From NCBI RefSeq assembly GCF_009727055.1, contig NC_052354.1, positions 1,136,086 through 1,200,085 on the forward strand: a stretch of DNA of 64,000 bases, written 5' to 3'. Below, piece by piece: positions 23,401 through 34,247 of this stretch. Under the pieces are notes generated by a model. The model was not told the origin of the DNA and searched no databases. It saw nothing but the letters and a program-made list of their open reading frames with translations. Source of the DNA: Benincasa hispida (lineage: Eukaryota; Streptophyta; Magnoliopsida; Cucurbitales; Cucurbitaceae). Numbering within the stretch: position 1 is the stretch's first letter; every line of letters begins with the position of its first letter. Made by a program: the position numbers and the translations under genes.

Positions 23401-23805
23401 ATTATAGACTCTGAGGCCACTAACCATGTTTGTTCTTCATTTCAAGGGATTAGATCCTGGTGGCAGTTTGAGGCTGGTGAGATGACGATACGGGTTGGCA
23501 CCGGGCACGTCGTCTTAGCTGTGGCAGTGAGAGGCCTCTGGTTGCCTTTACATAATAGGTTTATCATTTTGAATGATGTATATGTTGTTCCCGAGTTAAA
23601 GAGGAACTTAATTTTTGTAAAGTCATTGCTTGAATGTAAATATACCCTGATATTTTCGATTAATAAAGTGTTTATTCTGAAAGATGGTGTTGAAATATGT
23701 TTAGCTAAACTGGAAAATAATTTATATGTGCTAAGGCCGCTAGCAACAAATTTCCTCCATAATATAGAAATGTTTAAAATTGTCGTAAATCAAAATAAAC
23801 GACTT
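23401..23805 (+). pseudogene. Copia protease and start of pre-integrase domain
   Basis: After a TAG near 23398 the frame reads IIDSEATNHVCSS. The copia protease active site is usually D(S/T)GA, so the Gly is replaced here by Glu (DSEA), which would kill catalysis. GIRSWWQFEAGEMTIRVGTGHVV and VYVVPELKRNLIFVKSLLECKYTLIF are normal for the family. It then reaches LATNFLHNIEMFK and NQNKRLKV at the border of the pre-integrase domain, where family sequence stops and an opposite-strand LTR begins. Confidence 0.85.
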
Positions 23806-23833
23806 AAAGTTCCTAGGCAAATTTCCTCCATAA

Positions 23834-25331
23834 CATCATATAGTAAACTCGTAACTCAATCGTATATGCTCTCTATGCTACCGTTTTGTAAAACCTTTGT
23901 GCTTGCCTTTTGTGAGATTATTCCGAAATGAATCATCATCTTAATTTTGGAAAACAATTTTCCTTTTATCTCACAGTTACCATAAAACTTCCAATAATCT
24001 CACACTCAATTCGGTTATTAGAGAAAAAGAATAATTATCATATAATTAATATATTATAAATAAATATGATAACCAACTTATCATATTATATTTATATCCT
24101 ATAGTTTTAGTATTTCATCACATGAAACATATAAACGATAGTTCTTTTTCTATTTTATGGTATTTAATATCAATCATATTTATATCAATTCCTCCAATTA
24201 ATGTATCCAATATATCATATCAATTATATCACATATAATTGAATTTCCTCTTGTTAATTTGAACACTTCAAATTAATCCAAAATCTGATTCTCAACTTGA
24301 ACCCATCAAGCTACCAAGGGGACCTCATGAACCTGTAGCTTAAAACTCCAATGGTAGGTGAATAACTGATTAAACTCTTTAATCACGAGATCCACCATAC
24401 GTTAACTGTTGGTCACTCCACTAAAGACCGAAAACGCATTCTTCGCACTGCAGATATATTTATGTGTTCATTTGACCAATCAACAGTGTGATAACCCTTC
24501 ACAAATCGTTCGTAAGTACAACTGAGCCAATTCACCGTTGTGCCCCGTGTAGTTACATCTAACTTCTTAAGTACCACTGATTCCTCTAATGAACAATAAG
24601 TCATAGTCCTACTATGACTAAGTCCTCTCGGGCTAGAAGAGGGTGTGACCACTATGTTCAAGACTCGGAATCAACCCTTAAGAGAGCAATCTATCTACTT
24701 ACCCCTGCTTTTGGGAAAAAGTGAATTTCGTCTTGTGTAGCTGAGTTCCCAGGTCCCTAATTAGAAAAATCCTCAAAATGGTAAGCTTGTTGAGTTGGCA
24801 ATCTGACCATTCTCACCCATACTAATCAAAGGACCGCTCTTATAGGCAGGAGTTCTTAACTCATTCAGGATTAAGGTCATGTCACTTATGGTCATTCTAA
24901 TAAAATGTAAGTCTCAATTATCAACGGTTTTATATAAAGAAACTAATCATCTCATGATCTAGTCTTATACAAACTCTTTTTATAGAATACCCCTACTCGC
25001 ATGTCTTCACATGAATGGTCAGGATTAGACCATTTGTAGCACTTTACAATACTTGTAACATTTACAAATCGAACCATATCCATTGTGGCATCAGGATAAG
25101 GTATCCCTCCTTTATCCATCTACTACAGACCATTTAGGTTATTACTTAAGGCATGATGCACTTGTATGTCTCCACATACATGCTTAAGTTACATGAAATA
25201 ACCACAGATCTTATTTTATTGGATTTTAGTAAATGCTCATAAAATAAAATTTATTTTATTAATAACAATATGTTTACAAAATGTTTGCAAAATACGAGAC
25301 TACCAGGAGAATAAAGACACCAATCCCAGCA
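23834..25331 (-). mobile_element. Minus-strand copia LTR (family 2), truncated at its U5 side
   Basis: The reverse complement starts TGCTGGGATTGGTGTC at 25331 and includes the core block (minus, 24574-24597). It runs to CT-rich and AT-rich interior at 23940-24250. The expected 3' end (TGAAGG in this orientation) is missing; the array and hairpin are reduced to a trace at 23850-23900. AAATTTCCTCCATAA occurs on both sides of the left junction (23750 and 23819), suggesting a deletion or microhomology repair. No TSD. Confidence 0.8.
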
Positions 25332-25335
25332 AAAA

Positions 25336-26036
25336 AACCTTTTACTGGAAAAGGTTATAGGTCTAAAGAGCCTCTAGTTTAGTGCATTCAGACCTTGTGG
25401 TCCGATAAATGTGCGAGCTAGGGGAGGCTATGAGTACTTCATCACTTTTACTGATTATTATTCGAGGTATGGATATGTTTATTTAATGCAACATAATTCT
25501 AAATTCTTTGAAAAGTTCGAAGAGTTCAAAGCTGAAGTTGAAACTACATTAAGTAAACGGATTAAAACACTTCGATCTGATCTGGGTGGAGAGTCTTTGG
25601 ATTATGAATTCCAAAACTATATGATAGAACATTGAATCGTTTTCCAACTTTCGGCACCTGGTACACCTTAGTAGAATGGTGCATCAGATAGAAGAAACAG
25701 AACCTTGTTAGACATGGTTCGGTTGATGATGAGTTACGCTTACCGGACTCATTTTGGGGTTTTGCAGTAGAGACTACAGCTTACATCGTCAACTGTGTTC
25801 CTTCGAAGAGTGTTGCCAGAAAACCTTTGAAGTTGTGGAACGGGCGTAAAGCTAGTTTGCGTCACTTCCGCATCTGAGATTGCCCAACACATGTGCTTCA
25901 GGCTAATCCTAAGAAACTGGAACCACATTCGAGGCTATGCTTATTTGTAGGCTTCCCCAAAGGGATAGAGGGGGTTACTTTTAGGATCCTAAGGAAAATT
26001 GGCTAGTGATGTAGGTTTATCCTACTCATTGGGAAT
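25336..26036 (+). pseudogene. Copia integrase remnant fused to a scrap of RT
   Basis: It resumes the same element after the minus LTR: KPFTGKGYRSKEP near 25340, GPINVRARGGYEYFITFTDYYSRYGYVYL (25390-25475), ASDRRNRTLLDMV (third catalytic Glu changed to Asp, preceded by two TAG codons at about 25669-25674), and KLWNGRKASLRHFRI with a TGA. At about 26008 the frame jumps to ILLIGND, the residues following the RT catalytic YxDD, and then straight into LTR sequence. More than 1 kb of pol is deleted. Confidence 0.85.
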
Positions 26037-27030
26037 GACTTTGGGGATTCTTCTGATTGGGGAGCTGGGAACTCAGCTACACAAGATGGAATTTACTTCT
26101 TCCCCGAAGCAGGGGTAAGTAGATAGATTGCTCCCTTAAGAGCTGATTACGGGGCTTGAACAATGTGGCACCACACACTTTCTCATGGCTCGAGAAGTGT
26201 TCACTCATAGTAGGACTATGATGTATTGTTCATTAGAGGAATCAGTGGTACTTAAGGAGTTAGATGTAACTACAGGGGAAAAACGATAAATTGGCCTAGT
26301 TGTACTTACGAGCAATTTGTAAAGGGTTATCGTATTGTTGATTGGTTATATCCAATGGACACAAAAATATATCTGTAGTGAGGAGAGTGCAGTTGTCGAT
26401 CTTTAATGGAGTGCCCGACAGTTAACGGATGGTGGATATCGTGATTAAAGAGTTTATCAGTTATTCACGTACTATTAGAGCTTCAAGCTACAAATTCATA
26501 AGGTCCCCATGGTAGCTCAATGGATTCAAGTTGAGAATCAGTTTTTGGGTTAGTTTGAAGTGTTCAAACTAACAAAAAGGAATTTGATTATATATGATAT
26601 AATTAAATTGGTTCAATTATATGTGATATAATTGATTTAATGTATTAGATACATTAATTGGAGGAATTGATATAAATATGATTTATATTAAACAAAGGAG
26701 AAAAGAACTATAGTTTAAATATTACATATGATGTGATATTAAAACTATAGGTTATAAATATAATATGATAAGTTAGTTATTATATTTATTTATAATAAAA
26801 CAATTATGAGATAATTGTTTTAGTTGGTTATTTCTTTTCTCCATTAACCGTGCAAGTGGGAGGTTAATTTCAGTTTTTAATAACTGAAGAATAAAATGAA
26901 AAGAGTTTTCATTTTTTGGTTGATCGTTTCATTATCGCATTACTAATAGATCACTCACGAGAGACTAAACCATAGCCCTTTCGAGAAACTAAATGATCGA
27001 GCAAGAGATTGCTAGTTACATATTAACTGA
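26037..27030 (+). mobile_element. Internal LTR fragment (family 2-like)
   Basis: Begins mid-LTR (GGGGATTCTTCTGATTGGGGA) directly after the RT scrap and carries the core block at 26225. It also has the AT-rich interior and a short CGATCG-type zone at 26930-27010. Neither LTR end is present. It abuts the Sirevirus-like integrase at about 27040. Confidence 0.75.
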
Positions 27031-27039
27031 TGGTGACCA

Positions 27040-27110
27040 AAGAAAAAATGGGATTCAAAAATTGATAAAGGAATCTTTCTGGGGTCTTCAACAAACACCA
27101 TAGCATATAT
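27040..27110 (+). pseudogene. Sirevirus-like integrase C-terminal piece (left of solo LTR)
   Basis: About 70 bases read KWDSKIDKGIFLGSS, the familiar K.D...GIFLGYS motif of the integrase end in Sirevirus/Tork-like copia elements. The reading frame continues across the solo LTR once one TATAT copy is removed, into the segment starting at 29104. The left limit is unclear. Confidence 0.8.
27106..27110 (+). repeat. Target-site duplication TATAT (left)
   Basis: TATAT directly before TGTTGG of the solo LTR; the partner is at 29104-29108. Confidence 0.88.
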
Positions 27111-29103
27111 TGTTGGATTTTATGTCCTAAAACTTGTAGTTTGTAAATTAATAAATATATTCTGTTTTGTTTTTCGATAAAGTTGTTATTGAAATTGTAA
27201 TCTTGAATCCAATAAACTAAGGTTCCGAGGCTATTTAATGTAATTTGAACCTTATGTAGTGACATAAATGTGGATCAAGTTCAAAAATATAGCCAAAATG
27301 GTCTATAGTATGTGAATAAGGTTGGGCGCCTTATTCTGGGGACACTATGGATGCGGCCCACTTTGTAGATAGTACAAATGATGTGATCCTGAATCATTCA
27401 TATAGAGTTTACATAAGACTAAACCATGAAATAGTCACTTTTTACATTCTAAATGTCGTTTTATGTATAAATCTGACTATTTCATTAATTGATGACCTAG
27501 GTAACTTAATCTTAATCCTGAGCTAACTATGAACTCCTGTTCACTCAAAATTATTCTTAGATCTGCATAGGTGAGGGCAGCTCAATATCGCTGGCCCAAT
27601 AAGCCCCCCATTTTAGGGGTAAGATCGGGTGGATAGTTGGGAACATAGGGTGCAAGACAGAATTCACTTCTACCCATTATAGGGATAGTAGATAGGTTGT
27701 TCCCTTTAGTACTGAATCCAGGTCTTGAAAAGGGGGCCCCACCCTCTCCTTGGCTCGAGAGGGATTCGGTTTATAGGTTGGACCTTAAACCAATTGTTCA
27801 TTAGAGGATCAGTGGAACTTAAGGAACAAGATGTAGTCTTGGGGGTAAAAAGTTTTTTATGACCCAGCCGAGATTACGAACAACCTGTGAAGGATTAACT
27901 TACTCATCATGGTTATATCAAATGGACACAAATATATCTATAGTGAGTGGAGTGCAACTACGGGACTTTAGTGGAATGACCCGTTAGTTAACGAATGTTG
28001 ATTAGCTCTGTCTAAAGAGTTTAGCTAGCTAATCTCGGATTGTTGGAGCCCATGATCTATAGGTCCATTAGGTTCCCTTACTAGCTCATATGGAATAAAC
28101 TTAGAACAGTATGATAAAATAATTCAAATTGTTCGAACTAGGTAGAGAGAGAGAAACCGACAAGTATATGTGATATAGTGGTCGGGGTTTTTTACCTTAG
28201 AAATACAGCTTTAATATTTAAATGTGATTTAAATATCAAGAATATGAATATGTTCATATTCGGAAGCTCGAAAATAATGGAAATGGTCAAAGTTGTAAAA
28301 AGTCAAAGAGTTGTTTTTTAACTTTAAAAAGTCAAACTTTGACCGACCTTATATTCAATTGTGATTTGAATTTCAAAAAAATGAATGCGGATTCATGCTC
28401 GGGAGGTCAAAATTAGTCAACACGAATAAAATCATAAAAAGTCAAAATGTTGACTTTTTGGACCAAATGACTATTTTGCCCTTTGACTATAGTTAATGAG
28501 AAAATCCAAATTTTTGTTGGATAATTCCACTAACAAACATAGTGGGCTAGATGTTGGCTTATAATGAAGACATTAAGCCCATTAAGTGAGTGGATTCTAG
28601 GTGTTGGGTTTTTGTGAAGTTTTTTCATGCAATTGTTGCATGTCTTTTTTCTATAAATTGGGCTCTTCAATTTAATTAAAAGACTTTTGCCATTTTAGAA
28701 AAAGGGTGTTCTAAATTTGGGCTAGAAAATCCTTCTAAATTTAGGCTGGAAAATCCTTCTAAATTTGGGCTGGAAAAACGTATGTTCTTTGAGTGAAATA
28801 AAACCCAAACTCAAATTCATCTTATTTTCCATCTCTTTTCTCTCTCTCAGTTCTCTTCATCCACCGGGTTCCACAACTTGGTTCTGAGTCTAGAGGATAG
28901 TAGGTCAACTCTAGTGGTGGTTCGAAAGAGTTCGTGTCGAGATTCAACGAGGAGAAGCGTTTTTTAGGGGCTTCAAAGATAGTATCCTACACTTTTTAAT
29001 CCACTATTTTTTCCTTCATGATGCATGCTTATTTCCTTTAATTTAAGAGCAATTAGAGTGTAATTAGATCCTAATTCCACTGCGTATGTCTCGAGTTCCA
29101 TCA
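27111..29103 (+). mobile_element. Solo LTR, family 1 (1993 bp)
   Basis: Starts TGTTGGATTTTATGTCC and ends GAGTTCCATCA, flanked by the 5-bp duplication TATAT. No internal region, so it is a product of LTR-LTR recombination. It sits in the integrase of a Sirevirus-like copia on the same strand. It keeps the TATA box (28653-28659), paired RY motif (28627-28643) and W-box-like cluster (28281-28500) of its family. CCTTCTAAATTTGGGCTGGAAAA-like words are repeated three times at 28715-28775. Confidence 0.95.
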
Positions 29104-29108
29104 TATAT
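29104..29108 (+). repeat. Target-site duplication TATAT (right)
   Basis: TATAT directly after the solo LTR end; it pairs with 27106-27110. Confidence 0.88.
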
Positions 29109-30962
29109 GGTCTATAACAAGCATACAAAGAGCATTATGGAATCTATTAATGTAGACATTGATGGTAGAAATGAAGTAAATGTTACTATTGAGGCAAGTG
29201 AAGATAATGATGCATCTGTTGTAACGCATACAGGTAAATCTAAAACAATTATCTCTCCAAATGCTGCTGACATCTATTGCAATAACTCTAAAGACCTTGA
29301 AAGCATCAGTCTCAGATAATGAAGATGACCATAATCATTTCAAGAAGCCCTCTTATAGAATCTTGAAGAACCATTTCTTCAGTAATATTATAGGAGATTT
29401 TGGATCTGGAGTTTCCACTAGGAAGAAAGAAAAGGTGGAATATCACCAAATGATTGGTAACATTTGTTTCACATCCCCTGTGGAACCTAAGAATGCAACT
29501 GAAGCCTTGAAAGACGAGTGTTAGATTAATGCTATGCAAGAAGAATTGATGCAATTTGAAAGACTTCAGGTCTGGAAGTTAGTTCCTCACCCTATTATAG
29601 CAAATGTTATTGGAACAAAATGGATCTTTAAAGAAAAAAAATTGACGTGAATGGAATAGTTACAAGAATTAAGGCTTGTCTAGTTGCCCAAGGGTACTCC
29701 CAAATAGAGAGTGTTCACTTTGATAAAACGTTTGCATTTGTAGCTCATCTGGAAGCCCTCCGACTTTTGTTAAGTATTGCTTGATTGCTAAAATTCAAAC
29801 TTTATCAAATTTATGTCAAAAATGCTTTTCTCAATCAACACATAAATGAAGAAGTTTATGTTGAGCAGCCGGAAGGCTTTATAAACCCTGTTCACCCTAA
29901 TCATGTGTACAAGCTTTAAAAGGATTTGTATGGCCTTATGTAAGCACCTTGTTCCTGTTATGATCACTTAATTGAATTTCTTCTTAGACAGGGACATGTG
30001 AGAGGAGGAGTTGACAAAACACTATTTGTAAAGAAAGAAAAAGGGAGTCTGGTAATTGCACACATTTATGTGGATGATATTATATCAAAGGGATGTCTCA
30101 GCATCTCATAGATCTTTTTGCAAATCAAATGCAGACTCAATTTGAAATGAGTTTCGTGTGTGAATTGACATATTTTCTAGGTCTTCATATCAAGCAACTT
30201 GAAGATGGAATTTTGATTTCACAAAGCAAATATGGGAAAGACCTGGTGAAAAGGTTGGGCTTGAAAAGGTGCGCATAAATAGAACCCTTACTCCCACTCA
30301 TGTTAAAATGTCCAAGAACTCTGATGGGCCTTGCGTTAGTAAGAGCTTGTATCGAAGCATTATTGGGAGTTTACTTTATCTCCCTACAAGCAGGCCTGAC
30401 ATTGCTTTTGTCGTAGGAGTCTGTACAAGATATCAAGAAAAGCCAAAACGAGTCACCTATTGAGTGTCAAACGGATCATCAAACATATCAGTGTTTCATA
30501 TGAGTATGGTCTTTTATATTTTTTTGATACTAACAGCTCCTTGGTTGGATATTGTGGTGCAAATTGGGCTAAAACTTAGAAGATCAAAAAAGTACTTCAT
30601 GTAGATGTTTCTTTTTTAGGAACAACTTGGTTTCCTGGTTCAACAAAAGGCATAACTGTGTGTCCTTCTCCATTGTTGAAGCCGAATATGTTGCTATTGG
30701 CAACAGTTGTAATCATCTTCACTAGATGAAACAAATGCTCAAAGAATACGATATCTCACAAAATGCTACGACATTGTATTGTGATAACTTGAAAGCCATA
30801 GATATTTCTAAAAATTCTGTCCAACACAGTAGAACGAAACACATTGACATCATACATTACTTCACCCGTGAATTGGTTGAAAGTAGACATATTGTTTTAG
30901 AACATATCCGATCTAAGAATCAAATTGTTGACATCTTCATAAAAGCTCTTGACATTAAATAG
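29104..30962 (+). pseudogene. Sirevirus-like copia pol (integrase end, RT, RNase H), broken
   Basis: Copia polyprotein of a different lineage from the other copies. It opens YMVYNKHTKSIMESINV (integrase end), then an acidic linker, then RT from NAMQEELMQFERLQVWKLVP (29533). The RT includes NVIGTKWIFKEK, EEVYVEQPEGF and the catalytic YVDD at 30067-30078. RNase H follows, with TLYCDNLKAIDISKN and HSRTKHIDIIHYFTREL (30726-30962). It is broken by a TAG at 29522, an indel near 29640, stops near 29780 and 29920, an indel after YVDD, and more. An envelope-like ORF lies 330 bases downstream, as in Sireviruses. The lineage call rests on that order and on the motif style. Confidence 0.86.
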
Positions 30963-31293
30963 TTTGAGGCCCTTCGAACTGCCCTGGGCCTCCGTACAAT
31001 TGATTTGTAGCAACTAATTAAGCTTTGATAAGGGGCCATGAAGAAATTAAGGCCCATCTCATATGTTTTGGACATGTGAATTAATGAATGTCATAGGGTA
31101 GACTAATGTAAGTTGATGTGTATATTTGAGTTTTTCTATTAGCTTCCGTCGGTTGTGTTTTGGTAGGAAAGTGGTTTTTGAATATCTACCTACCCACCAT
31201 CTTTTCAACTTACTTTATGATTATGGGTTCTCTGTGGTGATTCCTATAGAAAAGGTGAGTACATGAGGGGAACTCATACTTCCAAATAAAAAA
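30963..31293 (+). other. Spacer between Sirevirus-like pol and envelope-like ORF
   Basis: No gene. It begins with the degraded RNase H end (TTTGAGGCCCTTCGAACTGC) and runs to the ATG of the third ORF. Purine-rich GATAAGGGGCCATGAAG at about 31028 could be a vestigial internal purine tract. Confidence 0.5.
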
Positions 31294-31515
31294 ATGGTGC
31301 AATACAAAGAAAAGACAAAGAAGAAAAATTTTCATGTTCCTTCTGAAGAGATTGCTCAGGAAAATGCTACAAGAACTGAACCCGTTTCAAACCCTAAGGC
31401 TGAGTCTTTAAGGAATGTTTTAGCTTCTGTTGCAAAGCATAAACTTCAGCTTGCCCCGACAAGAGGTAAAAATAATAAGAAGAAGGGGACCTTGTGAGTC
31501 CTGGCATTGAAGTTG
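31294..31515 (+). pseudogene. Envelope-like third ORF of Sirevirus-like element, N-terminal part
   Basis: ATG at 31294 opens a Lys-rich frame (MVQYKEKTKKK) that reaches a TGA at 31495-31497. A one-base shift would let it run through VSPGIEVEP into the segment at 34243, after the solo LTR. The N-terminal part of the plant retroelement envelope-like proteins is similarly basic and poorly conserved. These ORFs are named for position and occasional membrane segments; no entry function is shown, and I see no signal peptide here. Confidence 0.65.
31511..31515 (+). repeat. Target-site duplication AGTTG (left)
   Basis: AGTTG immediately before TGAAAG of the minus-strand solo LTR; the partner is at 34243-34247. 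Confidence 0.88.
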
Positions 31516-32885
31516 TGAAAGAAATTAAATGTGAGGATTTCCATGAGTAGCAGAATGATTGTTCCAAATTCCATTCGAAATTTAAACAAACAATTACAGT
31601 CACAAAACGGAAACTAACAGTTCATGCAACATCTCGAAATTACAGCATGCTAAAAGAATAATCAAGGGATAGAGTATGCGTACCTTTAAAGACTCATTCT
31701 TCAGACTCCCTCAATCGATCGAATGTGTCCAAGAATGCCAACATAGCCCTCTCACACAACGACTAGTGTAACATGATCAACAGCAATCACGAACCCAACG
31801 AACAACCTCCAAAACCTCAAAATCAATCGAGTTGAGTGAGGACACCACCACAATGGTTACCTTGGTATTCTCGATGTGAGAATCCAGGAGTTGTGGGTTC
31901 TGTATGTACTTGGTTAAAGGAAGAGACTGAAGGAACAACAATCATGTAGACGATTGAGCAAGTGAGAGATGACACAGTCTATTGTATAGACGATGTGCTC
32001 GATCGTGTAGAAGATGGCAGCCTATCATATAGACAATGTCACACGATCGTTTAGCTACGACCAACTGAGTGAACTATCATATAGTGTAAGTCCATGATCG
32101 TTTAGTCTCTCTATGAGCTATTGCTTAGTGAAACAATTTCACATGATAGCTTTCTCGTGAATTATTTCCAAAAGTGGCAAACTCTTCTTAATTTAGGAAA
32201 ACCTTTTTTCCTTTTATCTCACAGTTATCATAAAACCATCAATTTGTTATTAGAGAAAAAGAGATGATTATCAAATAATTAATATTATTATAAATAAATA
32301 TGATAACCAATTTACCATATTATATTTATAACCTATAGTTTTAATATTTCATCTCATGAAACATATAAGCCATAGTTCTTTTTCTATTTTATGGTACTTA
32401 ATGTAAATCATATTTACATTAATCCTCTATTTGATATATCTCATACATCACACCAATTATATCATATATAATTGAGTTTTCTCTTATCAATTTGAACATT
32501 TCAAATCAACCCCAAGAATTCATTCTAAACTTGAATCCATTGAGCTACCAAAGGGACCTAATGGACTTGGAGCTTGAAGCTCCAACGGTACGTGAATAAC
32601 TGACTAAACTCTTTAGTCACGCGATCCACCATCCGATAACTGTTGGGCACTCCACTAAAGACCGACAACTGCACTCTTCTTACTACATATATATTTTGTA
32701 TCCATATCAACCAATCAACAGTGCAATAACCCTTCACAGATCGCTCGTAAGTATAACTGGGCCAATTTACCGTTTTGCCCCTGTAGTTACATCTAACTCT
32801 TTAAGTACCATTGATCCTTTTAATGAACATAAGTCATAGTCCTACTATGACTGAGTCCTCTCTTCCAAAGAGAGGCTGTGACCAC

Positions 32886-33571
32886 AAATCTTATTGGAAC
32901 TGTCCATATCTAGTTCATTCTTCAGAACCATATCACATCCCGAATCTGATGAAATAGGATGAATTGAGACGGTATTTTGTAAATATGTAATTATCTTGAA
33001 TATATTAACCATTTCTTTATTTTTCGATTGCCTGGAAGGGACAAAAGAAACATCTTGTACTTTCGTCAACAATTTATGATCTTTAGTGGACCTCTCAATA
33101 GGATTCGAACCCATATGAAGTTTTGACCATCTGTCAGAGAAAAAAGAACGAATGGATCTTGTAGGATTCCCGAGAAATTCTTTTATTTCTTCCGGAAGCA
33201 GATGATTATTCATCTACTTCTCATGTTTTGTGAATAGTTGGGACATTGAGAAATATCTAGAAAAGCATTTAGGGAATCAGTCTGATTCTATCTTTGTTCG
33301 TTCTATTTGAAGAAAGGAAAGATCCCAAAGAAATGGGCAGTTGGTCAGATGTAGTATGGATCATACATGGACGGTAGTTGGAGTCGGCGGCTCTTTTAGG
33401 GTTCCTTCATCTGGGATCCCTAGGGAAGAGGATCAAGTTGGCCCTTGCGAACAGCTTGATGCACTATCTCCCTTTTAATCTTTCTTTTAGTTGTTGAATC
33501 TCTCTTTGATTGATCAATGTGTGATATTTCGAATCCTCATTACTAATGGAATCGAAATGATCTCTGGATTC
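32886..33571 (-). pseudogene. ycf2: Plastid-derived insert: ycf2 fragment
   Basis: On the minus strand the sequence encodes a stretch of the plastid Ycf2 protein: [19 protein letters not shown] near 33560-33500, FLQIERTKIESD near 33310, then [20 protein letters not shown] (33200-33140), [18 protein letters not shown] and SGCDMV to about 32886. Stops (TGA near 33275, TAG near 33214) and a trnA intron piece at 33333-33475 show it is not functional. It interrupts LTR family 2 between GTGACCAC and GTTCAAGAC, a junction seen intact at about 24650. It came from plastid DNA directly or via mitochondrial DNA that carried it. Confidence 0.93.
33333..33475. pseudogene. Plastid trnA-UGC intron piece inside the ycf2 fragment
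   Basis: The stretch from GGTCAGATGTAGTATGGATC through GGAGTCGGCGGCTC and AAGTTGGCCCTTGCGAACAG to GATGCACTATCTCCCTT is the group II intron of the plastid trnA-UGC gene, recalled by sequence. It is placed between ycf2 codons that are normally adjacent (after the QLKER stretch, before LWD). Either the donor organelle genome already had this mosaic or two fragments were joined when they entered the nucleus. Confidence 0.75.
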
Positions 33572-34242
33572 GTTCAAGACCCGGAATCAACCCTTAAGGG
33601 AGCAATCTATTTAATTACCCCTACTTTGGGGAATGAGTGAATTTCATCTTGTGTAACTGAATTCCCAGCTCTCCAATCCGACAAATCCCCCAAAAAGTTA
33701 GGGTTGAGTTGGTAATCTGGCCACTCACATCTATACTAATCAAAGGACCACTCTCAAAGGCAGGAGTTCCTAAAACACTCAAAATTAAGGTCATGTAACC
33801 TATGGTCGTTTAGATGAGATGTAAGTCTCAAGTATTAACAGCGTTATATAATGAGACGAATCATCTTTTGGTCCGATCTTATATAAACTCTTTGTATAGG
33901 ACACCCTCACTCGCATGTCTCCACAAATGGTCAGGATCAAATCATCTGTAGTAGTTCACAACACTTGTAAACCTCTACAAAGCGAGCCGTATCCGTAGTG
34001 TCACCAGGATAAGGTATCCCTCCTTTATCCTTATACTACAGACCTTTTTTAGGTTATTACTTAAGACATGATTCACCTGTATATCTCACATACATGCTTA
34101 AGTTTACATACAATAACCATGGATCTTTGTTTAGTGAATATGAGTAAATAAAAAATAAAATAACTCTTATTTTATTCATAACAATGAGTACAGTATTTAC
34201 AAACTACAAGACTCCGGGAGAATTAGGACACCAATCCCAACA

Positions 34243-34247
34243 AGTTG
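34243..34247 (+). repeat. Target-site duplication AGTTG (right)
   Basis: AGTTG immediately after the solo LTR; it pairs with 31511-31515. Confidence 0.88.

Larger units (their letters stand above)
31516..34242 (-). mobile_element. Solo LTR, family 2, minus strand, with plastid DNA inside
   Basis: Reading on the minus strand it starts TGTTGGGATTGGTGTCC at 34242 and ends TTTCTTTCA at 31516, flanked by the 5-bp duplication AGTTG. It has the family hairpin (31867-31883), a CGATCG-type array (31930-32150) and the core block (32807-32830). The length is 2727 bp, of which about 686 bp (32886-33571) is organelle DNA. The LTR itself is therefore about 2.04 kb. It splits the envelope-like ORF of the Sirevirus-like element. 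Confidence 0.94.

Noticed and set aside
32845..33213. Functional ycf2-like nuclear gene
   Set aside because: Short fragment with stops, embedded in an LTR and split by intron sequence; it is a dead organelle insert.
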